NCBI RefSeq assembly: GCF_000154285.1
Contig: NZ_DS483460.1
Span: 42,455-106,454, forward strand
DNA from: Amedibacillus dolichus DSM 3991
GTDB lineage: Bacteria; Bacillota_I; Bacilli_A; Erysipelotrichales; Erysipelotrichaceae
Direction: 5' to 3'
Length of the DNA: 64,000 bases
The position numbers were made by a program, and so were the translations under genes. Positions 43,605 to 53,351 of the stretch are shown piece by piece. The first letter of the stretch is position 1, and the number at the start of each line of letters is the position of its first letter. The notes beneath the pieces were generated by a model, which was not told where the DNA came from, searched no databases, and was given only the letters and a program-made list of their open reading frames with translations.

Positions 43605-44974
43605 TGGCAAAGAAAAAGAAGAAGGTTGAATTAAGCAGTGAAGGGAAAACCGAGCTGGCGAAAGCGATAGCAGAAAAATCTCAAAACTTTGCGAAAACGT
43701 ATGCGCGCATCGAAATTTTAGTCAGCCGTTTCTTTCGTTGGTTAAGCGGTTGGTTGGATCGTTTGTTGTTTAATCAGAAGCATGGCAAGGCAGTGGCGTT
43801 GATTTTAGCAATTCTTCTATATGTTACCTTCAATGCGGCAGATGCGAATATCTTTGAAACGACAAAAAGTGCACAGGAGCTTGGAAATTATAAGATTTCA
43901 CAAGTCATTTCAACACAGAATTATGAAGTGAGCGGCTTGCCGCAAAGTGTTAAGGTTACAGCAATCGGGGATTTATCGGATATTCAGGGAATCAAACAGC
44001 GAAGTGGAATTCGCGTAGTAGCGGATATGACCAATTTAACAGAGGGTGTTCATGAGGTAAAGTTCACAACAGAGGGAGCTCCCTCACAGGTGGATTTGGT
44101 CGTAGAGCCAAGCAGTGCTATGGTAACGATTAAAAAGAAATCCATTCGTAAATTCAGTGTCGGCTTTGACTATTTGAATCGCAACAGCATGGATCCGATT
44201 TATGATCTAAGCGCACCGGAAATGGAGCAGGGAGAGGTGCTTGTTCGTGCCAGTACCGATACCTTAGATAAGATTGCTTATGTTAAGGCCTTGATCAAAG
44301 TAAATTCCGGCATTACAAGTGATTTTGAAACAAAAGCAACGGTGTATGCGTACGATGGAAATGGAAAACGTATGAATGTCGATATTATTCCTAATAAGAT
44401 TCCGGTAAAGGTAAAAGTAACAAAGCCTAGCAAAGAGGTAGCTGTTGTATTGAATCCGACCGGAACAATTCCTAATGGTAAAGCGATTGAATCCTACAGT
44501 ATAGATTATCCGAAGGTTACGATTTTTGGAAATGCTTCTTTGTTGGAAGGAATCAAGGAACTGCCGATTACGATACCGGCATCAACTTTAACAAGTGATC
44601 GTGAAATTACGATGCCGATCATTCTTCCAAACGGAGTTACGAAGGTATCACCAAAAAATATTGTAAATATATCTATCAAGCTTGCGGATATGAAAACAAA
44701 GGATATTGATGATGTAGATATCAAGATCAGCAATGCGACAGCAGGCTATACTTTCTATTTTGAAAACAAAGATAGCACAACGGTTACCTTAAAGGGTGCG
44801 GAAAGTGTTATTGAGGCTATCAAAAAAGAGGATTTGAGCGTAACAGCAGATGTATCGAAAATAAACAAGGAAGGTGTTTATGAGGTGCCGCTGTTAGTAA
44901 GTGGAAAGAATCGTTTAGCAAGCTATGAATTGCAAAATGCGGTTATAAAGGTTCGTGCCGTTAAGGCGAAGTAA
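43604..44974 (+). CDS. cdaR: CdaR, YbbR-domain regulator of diadenylate cyclase
   Basis: A basic cytosolic N-terminus of about 60 residues leads to one helix (AVALILAILLYVTFNA) and a long extracytoplasmic part made of about four YbbR domains, recognisable by repeated ...LPQSVKVTAIGD... and VTLKGAESVIEAI-type strands. CdaR binds CdaA in the membrane and tunes c-di-AMP production. The N-terminal cytosolic part is longer than in Bacillus and could meet the unusual CdaA tail. It overlaps cdaA and precedes glmM by 17 nt. Confidence 0.92.
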   Translation: MAKKKKKVELSSEGKTELAKAIAEKSQNFAKTYARIEILVSRFFRWLSGWLDRLLFNQKHGKAVALILAILLYVTFNAADANIFETTKSAQELGNYKISQVISTQNYEVSGLPQSVKVTAIGDLSDIQGIKQRSGIRVVADMTNLTEGVHEVKFTTEGAPSQVDLVVEPSSAMVTIKKKSIRKFSVGFDYLNRNSMDPIYDLSAPEMEQGEVLVRASTDTLDKIAYVKALIKVNSGITSDFETKATVYAYDGNGKRMNVDIIPNKIPVKVKVTKPSKEVAVVLNPTGTIPNGKAIESYSIDYPKVTIFGNASLLEGIKELPITIPASTLTSDREITMPIILPNGVTKVSPKNIVNISIKLADMKTKDIDDVDIKISNATAGYTFYFENKDSTTVTLKGAESVIEAIKKEDLSVTADVSKINKEGVYEVPLLVSGKNRLASYELQNAVIKVRAVKAK

Positions 44975-44991
44975 GGAAAGGAAATGTAGTT

Positions 44992-46332
44992 ATGGGAAAG
45001 TATTTTGGAACTGATGGTGCACGTGGACGTGCCAATGAAACCTTGACGCTTGATATGGCTGTCAAGATCGGACAGTATTTAGGTTGGTATTATGGTCAAA
45101 AGCGTCATGCGAAAATTTTGATAGGAAAGGATACGCGTTTATCCAGTGATATGTTTGAAATGGGATTAGCAGCAGGTGCTACCTCTACCGGCGCAAGTGT
45201 TTATCTGCTTGGGGTATGTCCGACTCCTTCAGTATCGTATTTGATTCAAAAGGAACATTTTGATTGCGGAATTATGGTAAGTGCTTCACACAATCCATTC
45301 CATGATAACGGGATAAAGCTGTTTAACGGTAATGGCTGTAAGATGAATCCGGAGATAGAAGAAAAAATCGAAGCATACATTGACGATAACAGCACAGAAG
45401 ATGTCGTAGTTGCCAAAGATGAGCGTATCGGCAGTGTCATTCCTTGGAGTGAAGGCTTAGAGCTTTATGAATCTTGGTTAAAATCAATTGTGCCAATGGA
45501 TTTAAATGGAATGCATATTTTATTGGATCTTGCCAATGGTAGTGCAACCAGCTGTGCTGCGGAAACTTTAGCTGCGCTTGGCGCAACCGTAGAAGTTATT
45601 CATTCCGCACCGAATGGTATCAATATCAATACGAAATGCGGTTCTACTCACCCGGAGGAATTGCAGCGTATGATGAAGGAAGGAAATTACGATGCCGGCT
45701 TTGCTTTTGATGGTGATGCCGATCGTCTGATTGCCTGTGATGAAGATGGAAACCTAATCAACGGGGATTATACAATGTTTATTTGCGGTTGTTATATGAA
45801 GGATAACGGACTATTAAAGGACGATGTTGTTGTAACTACGGTTATGAGCAATCTTGGCTTATACCATGCCTTTAAGGATAAAGGTATTCGCTATGAACAA
45901 ACGGCAGTTGGAGATAAATATGTATTTGAATGTATGAATGAGCATGGTTATTCCATCGGTGGCGAACAATCCGGTCATATTATCTTCCATGCACATGCCA
46001 ATACCGGTGATGGTTTGTTAACGGCGATGAAGCTTTTAGAAATCATGAAAAATACCGGTCAGTCATTAAAACAGCTAGGTGCGGATTTGTTCATTTATCC
46101 ACAGCTTTTAATCAATACACCGGTAAAAGATAAGCATGCGGCATTAGAAGATGCCGAGCTATTAGCGGCAGTTGATGAAGTTGCTAAGGAATTGGGCGAT
46201 GAAGGAAGAATTTTGGTTCGTCCAAGTGGTACAGAGCCGCTAGTGCGTGTAATGGTTGAAGCCAAGACAGATGCACTATGTGAGAAATATGTTTATCGTA
46301 TTGTTGATTTTATCAAAGAAAAAGGACTATAG
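44992..46332 (+). CDS. glmM: Phosphoglucosamine mutase GlmM
   Basis: This 446-residue protein opens YFGTDGARGRAN, has the phosphoserine loop VSASHNPFHDNGIKLF, the metal loop DGDADRL, the sugar loop GGEQSGHI and the phosphate-binding RPSGTEPLVRV. It converts glucosamine 6-phosphate to glucosamine 1-phosphate for UDP-GlcNAc and peptidoglycan. In other Bacillota GlmM also inhibits CdaA, in line with the conserved cdaA-cdaR-glmM operon. Normal length. Confidence 0.97.
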   Translation: MGKYFGTDGARGRANETLTLDMAVKIGQYLGWYYGQKRHAKILIGKDTRLSSDMFEMGLAAGATSTGASVYLLGVCPTPSVSYLIQKEHFDCGIMVSASHNPFHDNGIKLFNGNGCKMNPEIEEKIEAYIDDNSTEDVVVAKDERIGSVIPWSEGLELYESWLKSIVPMDLNGMHILLDLANGSATSCAAETLAALGATVEVIHSAPNGININTKCGSTHPEELQRMMKEGNYDAGFAFDGDADRLIACDEDGNLINGDYTMFICGCYMKDNGLLKDDVVVTTVMSNLGLYHAFKDKGIRYEQTAVGDKYVFECMNEHGYSIGGEQSGHIIFHAHANTGDGLLTAMKLLEIMKNTGQSLKQLGADLFIYPQLLINTPVKDKHAALEDAELLAAVDEVAKELGDEGRILVRPSGTEPLVRVMVEAKTDALCEKYVYRIVDFIKEKGL

Positions 46333-46342
46333 GATATAGAAG

Positions 46343-46383
46343 CAGAAATTGACGGTAAAATACCTGAGATTTCTGTTTTTCTT
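46343..46383 (+). terminator. Intrinsic terminator after glmM
   Basis: CAGAAAT pairs with ATTTCTG across a 19-nt loop; TTTTTCTTT follows. Confidence 0.75.
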
Positions 46384-46484
46384 TATGTCCTTATCCCATA
46401 GAATTCACAGTATTTCATGGGAAATCATGTGAATAGCTTTTTTTTTCGACGTTTTTCGATTACAATAATAACGAGGTGATTACA

Positions 46485-47144
46485 ATGAAAAAGGTCATTT
46501 GTGTTGTTGAAGATGAAAAGGCAATCAACGACTTGGTAAATCAATATCTTAAAAAAGAAGGATACGAGGTGCGTTCCTATTATACATACGAAGAAGCAAG
46601 TGCACATGTGATGGACGATGATGTACATTTGTGGATATTGGATATTATGCTTGATGATAAAAGTGGCTTTGATCTAATCGAGGAGATTCGTTTACAGGGA
46701 AAGGAAATTCCGGTTATTTTCATGTCAGCACGTGATAAGGAATTTGATCGTATCATCGGATTGGAAAAAGGAAGCGATGATTATATTACAAAGCCATTTT
46801 CACCGAAAGAGCTTGTCTTACGTGTTAATAATGTTATTAAGCGTGTTTATAAAGATGCTACTAACCGCATAATGATTGATGGCTATGAGCTTGATGAGGA
46901 ACAACGTAAGGTATTCGATCATGGCAAGGAAATCGATCTAACAACAAAGGAATTTGATTTGTTGATGATGTTTATCAAAAATAAGGGAATGGCCTTTAAT
47001 CGTGATAAGATCTTAACAAGTGTTTGGGAAGAAAACTATTTCGGCAGTGATCGTGTAGTCGATGATACATTGCGTCGTTTACGTAAAAAGCTTCCGAATT
47101 TAAATATTCATACCATTTACGGTTATGGATATCGCTTAGGATAA
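46485..47144 (+). CDS. OmpR/PhoB-family response regulator
   Basis: The receiver domain (about 1-118) has the acidic pair VVEDEKAI, phosphoacceptor Asp in WILDIMLDD, and Lys in YITKPFSPKE. The C-terminal winged helix ends TIYGYGYRLG. The partner kinase is encoded 1 nt downstream. I chose the ATG at 46485 (GAGGTGAT upstream) over a GTG 9 nt earlier that lies in the ribosome site. The regulon is unknown. Confidence 0.93.
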   Translation: MKKVICVVEDEKAINDLVNQYLKKEGYEVRSYYTYEEASAHVMDDDVHLWILDIMLDDKSGFDLIEEIRLQGKEIPVIFMSARDKEFDRIIGLEKGSDDYITKPFSPKELVLRVNNVIKRVYKDATNRIMIDGYELDEEQRKVFDHGKEIDLTTKEFDLLMMFIKNKGMAFNRDKILTSVWEENYFGSDRVVDDTLRRLRKKLPNLNIHTIYGYGYRLG

Positions 47145-47145
47145 T

Positions 47146-48552
47146 ATGAAGCGTTTTAATGAATTTATTAAACAGCTGTCGCTTACCCAACAGCTGTTTG
47201 CGCTAGTCTTTTTCTTTGTAACCTTCTTTGCGGTCTTTTTCTTTGTGTATGTAAATGGCAGCATCAACGGAGCAATTCGCGAGCAGCAGTTTGAATTGTT
47301 GGATAAGACACAGCGCAATTTGATTATGAATAATCAGACGGAAATGGCAAATGAAGAGATTTTATATTTCAGTGCTTCTGGAATTGATTCCATGACAGTA
47401 CGAATTGCGGAAAAAGACGGACAAAATGTGATCATTGTCGATCCGGTCGTAGCAGATATTTTAAAAATCGATCCAAGCTCTGCCGAGTGGAAGAAAATTG
47501 GTAAAGACGCCATTTATATTGCGGAGAACAAAGATGATTTATACAATGCGCATGGAACGGTGCAAAATGCAAATGAGGATTTGAATAAGGACTCATTTTA
47601 TTGCATTACCAAGCTAGATAATGATTATATGCTAATATCAAGAACATACAGTGATAATCTTGGAAAGCTGCAAAATATCTTGATCAATAGTGTTGTATAT
47701 ATTACGGTTATCGTTGTCGGCTTCTTTTTCATTATTTTGTTGATGTGGGTATTGACATTGCTACACCCATTGAATCAAATACGTAACTATATTGAAAAGA
47801 TCAAGCTTGGCAAGGATGCCGAATTAAAGCTGAACCGTAAAGATGAAATCGGTGAGCTTGCTGATGCACTTGTGGCGATGCGTGATGAGCTGCGCAAACA
47901 AGAAAAGACAAAGGAAGAAATGATCCATAACATTTCCCACGATTTGAAAACTCCGATTGCGACGATTAAATCTTATGGAGAAAGTATTAAAGATGGTATT
48001 TATCCATACGAGACCTTGGAGAAGAGTGTTGATGTTATTATCGAAAATGCCGATCGTTTGGAACAAAAGGTGCATTCATTGCTGTTTATGAATCGTGTAG
48101 AATATTTGATTTCACAAGATTGTGAAGGGATTCGTACAGATATGAAGGATACCATAGAGCTAGTCATTCAAAATATTAAAGTAATCAAACCGGAAATCGA
48201 AATCAAGACGGAGCTGCAGGAAACCTTCTTTGACGGGTTGAGCGAGCCATGGCGTGTAGTTGTAGAAAATATCATTGAAAATGCTTTGCGCTATGCGAAA
48301 ACGACGATTGAAATTCATTTGAATGAAGAGGAAGGATTGACGATTGCTAACGATGGTCCGTGTATGGAAGAAGATCGTATAAAAACCTTATTTAAGCCTT
48401 ATGAAATGGGACAAGGCGGACGCTTTGGACTAGGCTTGTCTATCGTTGCAAAGGTATGCAGTGCCAATCATTATGAGGTCTGTGGAGAAAATACTGCCGA
48501 TGGGGTAATCTTCCGCATTTATCGTGAAAAGGATAGCGATAAGAAACGCTGA
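47146..48552 (+). CDS. Membrane sensor histidine kinase with HAMP domain
   Basis: Helix 1 (about 18-40), an extracytoplasmic sensing part of about 140 residues, helix 2 (about 185-205), a HAMP linker, then DHp with H-box HNISHDLKTPIATIKSYGES and a HATPase domain (ENIIENALRYAK, GRFGLGLSIV). It should phosphorylate the regulator encoded just upstream. The signal is not readable; the nearby MurF and Ddl genes make cell-wall stress a reasonable guess. Confidence 0.92.
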   Translation: MKRFNEFIKQLSLTQQLFALVFFFVTFFAVFFFVYVNGSINGAIREQQFELLDKTQRNLIMNNQTEMANEEILYFSASGIDSMTVRIAEKDGQNVIIVDPVVADILKIDPSSAEWKKIGKDAIYIAENKDDLYNAHGTVQNANEDLNKDSFYCITKLDNDYMLISRTYSDNLGKLQNILINSVVYITVIVVGFFFIILLMWVLTLLHPLNQIRNYIEKIKLGKDAELKLNRKDEIGELADALVAMRDELRKQEKTKEEMIHNISHDLKTPIATIKSYGESIKDGIYPYETLEKSVDVIIENADRLEQKVHSLLFMNRVEYLISQDCEGIRTDMKDTIELVIQNIKVIKPEIEIKTELQETFFDGLSEPWRVVVENIIENALRYAKTTIEIHLNEEEGLTIANDGPCMEEDRIKTLFKPYEMGQGGRFGLGLSIVAKVCSANHYEVCGENTADGVIFRIYREKDSDKKR

Positions 48553-48572
48553 TAATATGATGGTGAAACAGG

Positions 48573-48614
48573 ATCGAAGGAATATTTGTAAGGAATATTG
48601 CTTCGATTTTTTTT
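48573..48614 (+). terminator. Intrinsic terminator after the two-component genes
   Basis: ATCGAAG pairs with CTTCGAT, with inner AATATT pairing, followed by T8. Confidence 0.87.
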
Positions 48615-48709
48615 GTTAGTAATTGAAACAGCAACAGGAAGTAATAAATGTGGCTTTTCGTTCAACTTCGACAAAATCTCTCATATACTTTATATAAGGA
48701 GGTAGGCTT

Positions 48710-49414
48710 ATGGAAAGTGGAGGAATTTTTTGGAACGTAACATGCGAGGGGAGCGGAAAAGCAATTGTCTTGCTTCATGGCTGGGGACAAAATCAATATA
48801 TGATGAAGTTTATCGCCGATCATTTTCGTCAGGATTTTCAGGTTGTTAATTTGGATCTACCGGGATTTGGCGAAAGCGACGAGCCGAAAACGGTTTGGAG
48901 CATTGGTGATTATGTGAAGGCGCTGCATCAACTATTAGAGGATTTACAAATCACGCAGCCGATTTTAATTGCGCATTCCTTTGGGGCTAGAATTGCTTTG
49001 CGCTATACCTTGATGTTTCCGGTGGAAAAGATGATTTTAACCGGTGCAGCCGGAATTAAGGCAAAAAGAGGAATTTCCTATTATGTACGAGTATATAGCT
49101 ATAAGCTTTTAAAAAAGCTGCATGTTTCTACGCGTATGGGGAGCGAGGATTTTCAAAATGCCAGCTTGATTATGAAGGGTGTTTTATGTTCCTGTGTGAA
49201 TGAGGATATCCAAGATGAATTAAAAAATATTACGTGTGAAACTTTGTTGGTTTGGGGAGAGTATGATACACAAACACCGCTTTCGATGGGGAAAATAATG
49301 GAAGAGAAGATACCCAATGCAACACTCATTGTTTTAAAGAAGCAAGACCATTTTGCTTACTTTTACCAAAGTCAGCGGTTTTTGAGAATTTGTGAGGCAT
49401 TCCTTTATGCTTAA
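48710..49414 (+). CDS. Alpha/beta-hydrolase
   Basis: This 234-residue protein has an alpha/beta-hydrolase fold: oxyanion region VLLHGWGQN, LDLPGFGES, the nucleophile elbow AHSFGA, and a late Asp (GEYDTQTP) and His (KKQDHFAYF). Substrate unknown. It starts behind AAGGAGG and overlaps the downstream MurF-like gene by 8 nt. The coupling to two wall genes suggests a role at the envelope, perhaps acting on a peptide or ester there, which is inference. Confidence 0.85.
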   Translation: MESGGIFWNVTCEGSGKAIVLLHGWGQNQYMMKFIADHFRQDFQVVNLDLPGFGESDEPKTVWSIGDYVKALHQLLEDLQITQPILIAHSFGARIALRYTLMFPVEKMILTGAAGIKAKRGISYYVRVYSYKLLKKLHVSTRMGSEDFQNASLIMKGVLCSCVNEDIQDELKNITCETLLVWGEYDTQTPLSMGKIMEEKIPNATLIVLKKQDHFAYFYQSQRFLRICEAFLYA

Positions 49415-50984
49415 TATCACACAAGGAACACTTTTTATATTGTGTTTACTCTTTCTATGGGTGCCAACCAAAAAAGCACTTTTACTGTATCAGCAAAATC
49501 GTTATCAAATGCAGCGCTATGATCGCTCACTAAAAGATGAGCTATGCTATCATAAGGAGCATTTAGAGAATATCTGTGCATTGTTAGGCGTGTATGTGCT
49601 GCTATTTGCACGTAAGGAGGATCTGCCTTGTTTATTCATTATGCTGCTGTTGATGTATGTATTGGTGCTATGGCGCAAGGAGGATACAACAGCGTATCGT
49701 AAGCCGCTAGTCTATACGCATCGCGTCAAGCGCTACCTTTGTATTTGCTATGTATGCTATGGACTCATTGTTTTTTATATGTTACAAATATTCCAACTGT
49801 ATTTAATGATTCTTCTTTTTCCTTTTTTCTATCTGCTGCCATGGCTTTTGTTAATACCGCTTGGAATAGCTCTACTGCCATTGGAAAAGCAAATTCAAAG
49901 CATGTATATGAAGGAAGCAAAACAGCTGCTGCAACAGCATCAAAACCTGCATATTATCGGCATTACGGGAAGCTATGGAAAAACAAGTGTGAAGCATATT
50001 CTTTATCAGCTGATTGCTCAGCAGTATTATACTCTGATGACTCCGCATTCCTATAATAATAAAATGGGAATTACTCTTACTATTCGTAAGCAATTACAAT
50101 CTTTGCATGAGGTGTTTTTATGTGAAATGGGGGCAGATCATGTCCATGAAATCTCTGCCTTAATGGCTTTTGTAAAACCAAGTTGGAGCATTGTTACAGC
50201 GATAGGTCCGCAGCATCTTTCCACCTTTCAAACGATGGAGCATATTGTGCATGAAAAGATGCAGGCGATTGAATGTTTACCAAAAGATGGGATTGGATTT
50301 CTGAATATAGATAATGCATGGATTAGAGAATATCCTATTCAAAATACATGCCGTATCGTTACCTATGGAACACATGCAGCTGCTGATTATCGTATCAAGG
50401 ATATTGTGTATTCCAAGCAGGGAGCTTCTTTTAAGATACATGTAAAGGGAGTTGATTATGCGTTTCATACAAAGCTTTTAGGAAAGCATAATGTTGTGAA
50501 TATTGCTGCCGGTATTGCTGTCGCTCATTGCTTGGGAATTGAACTTAGTGTACTTCAAGAGCTTACCAAACATCTTCCCTATGTGGAGCATCGCTTACAA
50601 TTACGCCCTACTTCAAGCTATACCATGTTAGATGATGCTTATAATTCCAATGTCGAAGGAGCAACGTATGCCTTGGAGGTTTTGGCGAAGATGGAAGGAA
50701 AGCATATCGTTGTAACACCCGGATTTTTAGATTTGGGAGATATGGAGGAAAACGCACATGTCCGATTGGGAAAGCAATTGACACAAGTAGCCGATGAGGT
50801 GATTTTGGTAGGACAGCACCAAAGCAAGCATATTGTTAAGGGACTCCAACAAGCACAGTATGATAGTCGGCATGTTTATGTATGTGAGAATATTCAGGAA
50901 GCCTTTGAGCTTTTAAAGCAGCTTGCGACAAAGGATAGTGTGGTTTTGTTTGAAAATGATTTACCAGATGCCTTTAACCATTAA
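49407..50984 (+). CDS. MurF-like Mur ligase with N-terminal membrane domain
   Basis: The first 165 residues contain about four or five hydrophobic helices in place of the usual MurF substrate-binding N-domain. Then come the Mur ligase ATP loop IIGITGSYGKTSVKHIL, MTPHSYNNKMGITL, and the C-terminal domain with LDDAYNSNVEGATYALE and TPGFLDLGDM. MurF adds D-Ala-D-Ala to the UDP-MurNAc tripeptide. A D-Ala-D-Ala ligase gene follows after 50 nt, which supports this role. Membrane attachment is unusual; a lipid-linked substrate is possible. Whether another, soluble MurF exists cannot be seen in this window. Confidence 0.8.
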   Translation: MLNITQGTLFILCLLFLWVPTKKALLLYQQNRYQMQRYDRSLKDELCYHKEHLENICALLGVYVLLFARKEDLPCLFIMLLLMYVLVLWRKEDTTAYRKPLVYTHRVKRYLCICYVCYGLIVFYMLQIFQLYLMILLFPFFYLLPWLLLIPLGIALLPLEKQIQSMYMKEAKQLLQQHQNLHIIGITGSYGKTSVKHILYQLIAQQYYTLMTPHSYNNKMGITLTIRKQLQSLHEVFLCEMGADHVHEISALMAFVKPSWSIVTAIGPQHLSTFQTMEHIVHEKMQAIECLPKDGIGFLNIDNAWIREYPIQNTCRIVTYGTHAAADYRIKDIVYSKQGASFKIHVKGVDYAFHTKLLGKHNVVNIAAGIAVAHCLGIELSVLQELTKHLPYVEHRLQLRPTSSYTMLDDAYNSNVEGATYALEVLAKMEGKHIVVTPGFLDLGDMEENAHVRLGKQLTQVADEVILVGQHQSKHIVKGLQQAQYDSRHVYVCENIQEAFELLKQLATKDSVVLFENDLPDAFNH

Positions 50985-51034
50985 CCGTTTTTGGGCTTTT
51001 GCATAGACTGATAGTAAAGGAAGGGAATGATGCT

Positions 51035-52177
51035 ATGAGAATCAAGGTTGTTGTTGCATTTGGCGGCGAATCGGTTGAGCATGAAATCAGTATTCTTTCT
51101 GCACATCAGGTCATGCAGGCTATGAATCCTATGAAATATGAGGTTATTCCGTTGTATATTGCAAAAGATGGGCGTTTGTTGTATCACCCGTTGAATACGG
51201 AATTGGAACGATTTGAAAATTTGGACAAGGTGGAAAGGGAAGGATATGAGGTAAGCCTACAGCGACGAGGGAATCGGTTTTATATGTGCCCGAATAAATA
51301 TTCCTTTTTACGTAAGGAAATTTCCTTTGATATGGTTTTTCCCATTTTGCATGGAACTCATGGAGAAGATGGAACCTTTCAAGGTTATTTAAGCACTTTG
51401 CATATTCCTTATATCGGTTGTAGCGTGTTGGGAGGAGCTATCGGACAGGATAAGATTATTATGAAACAGATCCTAGAGGATAGTGGCTTACCGGTTGCAC
51501 CATGGTTTTATTGGACATTGTTGAAACCGCTCGATGATACTTTTTTTCGTAAGGCAGAACGTTTAGGTTATCCGCTGATTGTCAAGCCTGCAAATTTAGG
51601 TAGCAGTATTGGAGTCGCAAAGGTTGAAAATGAGGTGGAATTGCATCGAGCGATGATTGAAGCCTATCAATACGATGGTCGGGTGGTAATTGAAAAGGCA
51701 ATCGAGCATGTACAGGAAATAAATTGTGCAGTGTTGGGTGATGAGCAGACATGCGAAGCAAGTGTCTTAGAGGAGGTCTTGAGTAGTAAAGATATTTTAT
51801 CCTATGCAGACAAGTATGTGTGTGGGGAAGGCGTGAAGGGAATAGTAAATACTCGACGTTGTATTCCGGCAAGGATTGATGAGGAGTTGGCTTTGGAAAT
51901 ACAAACATTAGCGAAGGAATGTTTCCGCTGTTTATGCGCAAGTGGAACCGGACGAATTGATTTTTTATATAATCGGGAAACGAAGGATTTATATATCAAT
52001 GAAATCAACACCATACCCGGTTCATTGGCTTTTTATTTATGGGAGAAATCCAATCTGCCATTTCCGAAGTTGATTGATCGTTTGGTTCAGATTGCCAAAA
52101 AACGCTATGCTCAAGAACAAAAACGTGTATATAGCTATCCGGTGAATATTTTGCGATTACAAGGAAAAGGTAAATAA
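51035..52177 (+). CDS. ddl: D-alanine-D-alanine ligase
   Basis: This ATP-grasp ligase of 380 residues has the N-terminal VAFGGESVEHEISILSA, the substrate Tyr/Ser region, VKPANLGSSIGVAKV for ATP binding, GTGRIDFL and NEINTIPGSLAFY. It joins two D-alanines for the MurF step, and its gene lies next to a MurF-like gene. The ATG at 51035 has GGAAGGG upstream; an in-frame TTG at 50999 is less likely. The family also includes D-Ala-D-Lac ligases, for which I see no specific sign. Confidence 0.92.
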   Translation: MRIKVVVAFGGESVEHEISILSAHQVMQAMNPMKYEVIPLYIAKDGRLLYHPLNTELERFENLDKVEREGYEVSLQRRGNRFYMCPNKYSFLRKEISFDMVFPILHGTHGEDGTFQGYLSTLHIPYIGCSVLGGAIGQDKIIMKQILEDSGLPVAPWFYWTLLKPLDDTFFRKAERLGYPLIVKPANLGSSIGVAKVENEVELHRAMIEAYQYDGRVVIEKAIEHVQEINCAVLGDEQTCEASVLEEVLSSKDILSYADKYVCGEGVKGIVNTRRCIPARIDEELALEIQTLAKECFRCLCASGTGRIDFLYNRETKDLYINEINTIPGSLAFYLWEKSNLPFPKLIDRLVQIAKKRYAQEQKRVYSYPVNILRLQGKGK

Positions 52178-52321
52178 TGAATAGGTAGAGTGGATACCCA
52201 TTATGGGGATATCAGCGATAAGGAAGCAATGTATGCTTTTGGTGAGTATTGGCTTTGTAAGAAGTTTATGATAGAAGCATAGGTTATAAAGTAATAAGTT
52301 TTATTGATAATAGAGGATATT
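52178..52321 (+). other. Intergenic sequence with a short coding-like fragment
   Basis: From about 52191 a 30-codon frame (VDTHYGDISDKEAMYAFGEY...) without ribosome site looks protein-like and may be a remnant of a lost gene. Nothing else is seen before the terminator. Confidence 0.3.
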
Positions 52322-52354
52322 AAAAACAAGTGATGGTGGGAATCACTTGTTTTT
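52322..52354. terminator. Bidirectional terminator between ddl and the HD gene
   Basis: AAAAACAAGTGAT pairs perfectly with ATCACTTGTTTTT across 7 nt. The stop codon of the minus-strand HD gene (52343-52345) is part of the stem. Confidence 0.9.
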
Positions 52355-52816
52355 CTTAAGCTCCTTCAATATCGTGTATAAACGATGGCTTTCGTTTGGG
52401 GAGCATTTTATATTAGGGTTGTATAAATAGTGTTCTAAGGTATCGGCATCTTTTAACAACTCGCTTAAGGAGTCGTTTCCATGCGCAAGCTTGTTGCTGT
52501 GATTGGCAATGGCGAGGGTTATTTGTTGAATTTCATGATCACAAAATAATCCACTAGCGGCAAGAAGCTCTTTAGCAAGCTGTGCACTTCTTTGAGCATG
52601 GGTGCGATGTGGGTGATTTTCGGCATAAATCGAAAGATCATGAAGCATTGCACCGATGCAAGCCAGCTCATAATCAATATGACGCAAAGTAGCCAGTAAA
52701 GCGGCATTGCTAGATACCCCATAGGTGTGGGTATAGGCAAGGCGTCGTATCATCGGATCTTGAATACGGTCGATGATAGTGTCCACTTGTATGCGGATAT
52801 ATTCCAAACGATCCAT
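52343..52816 (-). CDS. HD-domain protein, small
   Basis: This 157-residue HD protein has AYTHTYGVSSNAALLA with the first His, CIGAMLHDLSIYAE with the HD pair, AHAQRSAQLAKELL and DADTLEHYLYN with further metal ligands. It probably hydrolyses a small phosphoester; the substrate is unknown. It lies downstream of the cold-shock gene on the same strand but behind that gene's terminator. Its stop codon is embedded in a terminator stem. Confidence 0.82.
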   Translation of the reverse strand: MDRLEYIRIQVDTIIDRIQDPMIRRLAYTHTYGVSSNAALLATLRHIDYELACIGAMLHDLSIYAENHPHRTHAQRSAQLAKELLAASGLFCDHEIQQITLAIANHSNKLAHGNDSLSELLKDADTLEHYLYNPNIKCSPNESHRLYTILKELKKNK

Positions 52817-52842
52817 AGGCTTTCTCCCTTCAAATAATTATG

Positions 52843-52873
52843 AAAAAGGTTCGGAAGCTACCGAACCTTTTTT
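52843..52873. terminator. Terminator after the cold-shock gene
   Basis: AAAAAGGTTCGG pairs with CCGAACCTTTTT across a 6-nt loop, with T runs on both strands. Confidence 0.92.
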
Positions 52874-52880
52874 AACAGAA

Positions 52881-53081
52881 TTATGCTACTGTAACGTTAG
52901 CAGCCTGCTCACCACGATCGCTTTCAACAACGTCGAATGTAACAGCCTGTCCTTCCTCTAAAGTTTTGAATCCGTCAGCATTGATGCTTGAATAGTGCAC
53001 AAATACATCTTTGCCTTCATCTGTAGTGATGAATCCGTATCCCTTTTCTGCATTAAACCATTTTACTTTACCTGTACTCAT
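52881..53081 (-). CDS. csp: Cold-shock protein, CspA family
   Basis: This 66-residue protein has the RNA-binding motifs [11 protein letters not shown] (RNP1) and DVFVHYSSI (RNP2) and the usual start [14 protein letters not shown]. Csp proteins bind single-stranded nucleic acid and melt RNA structure. The ATG lies 7 nt after AAGGAGGT; a longer upstream frame adds 18 residues unlike any Csp and is rejected. A long 5' region, as is common for csp genes, is possible in the divergent gap 53082-53351. Confidence 0.96.
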   Translation of the reverse strand: MSTGKVKWFNAEKGYGFITTDEGKDVFVHYSSINADGFKTLEEGQAVTFDVVESDRGEQAANVTVA

Positions 53082-53351
53082 GTGTAGTACCTCCTTATAA
53101 ATGTTGAATAAGAAGCACTCGAATGTATTGAACAATCACAAACCGAATCATTGTACATTGAGTTGCATAAATACAATTTCAGTTTGGAACGAAATCATAA
53201 TTATTGCTTTTTATTACTCATTAACAGTATCATGATTGCCTATAAAAGTCAATCAAAACAATGGGAATTTGAAAATGCCACAAAGTGTTTCTATCCCCTA
53301 AAAATTGCGGTATAATAGGAATAGAACATAGCAGCAAAGGGAGGTAAGATT

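Noticed and set aside
51582..51941. 119-codon frame antisense to ddl
   Set aside because: Shadow of the ATP-grasp gene; Pro/His-rich artificial-looking composition.
53082..53135. 18-residue N-terminal extension of the cold-shock protein
   Set aside because: It contains the AAGGAGGT ribosome site and has no counterpart in Csp proteins.
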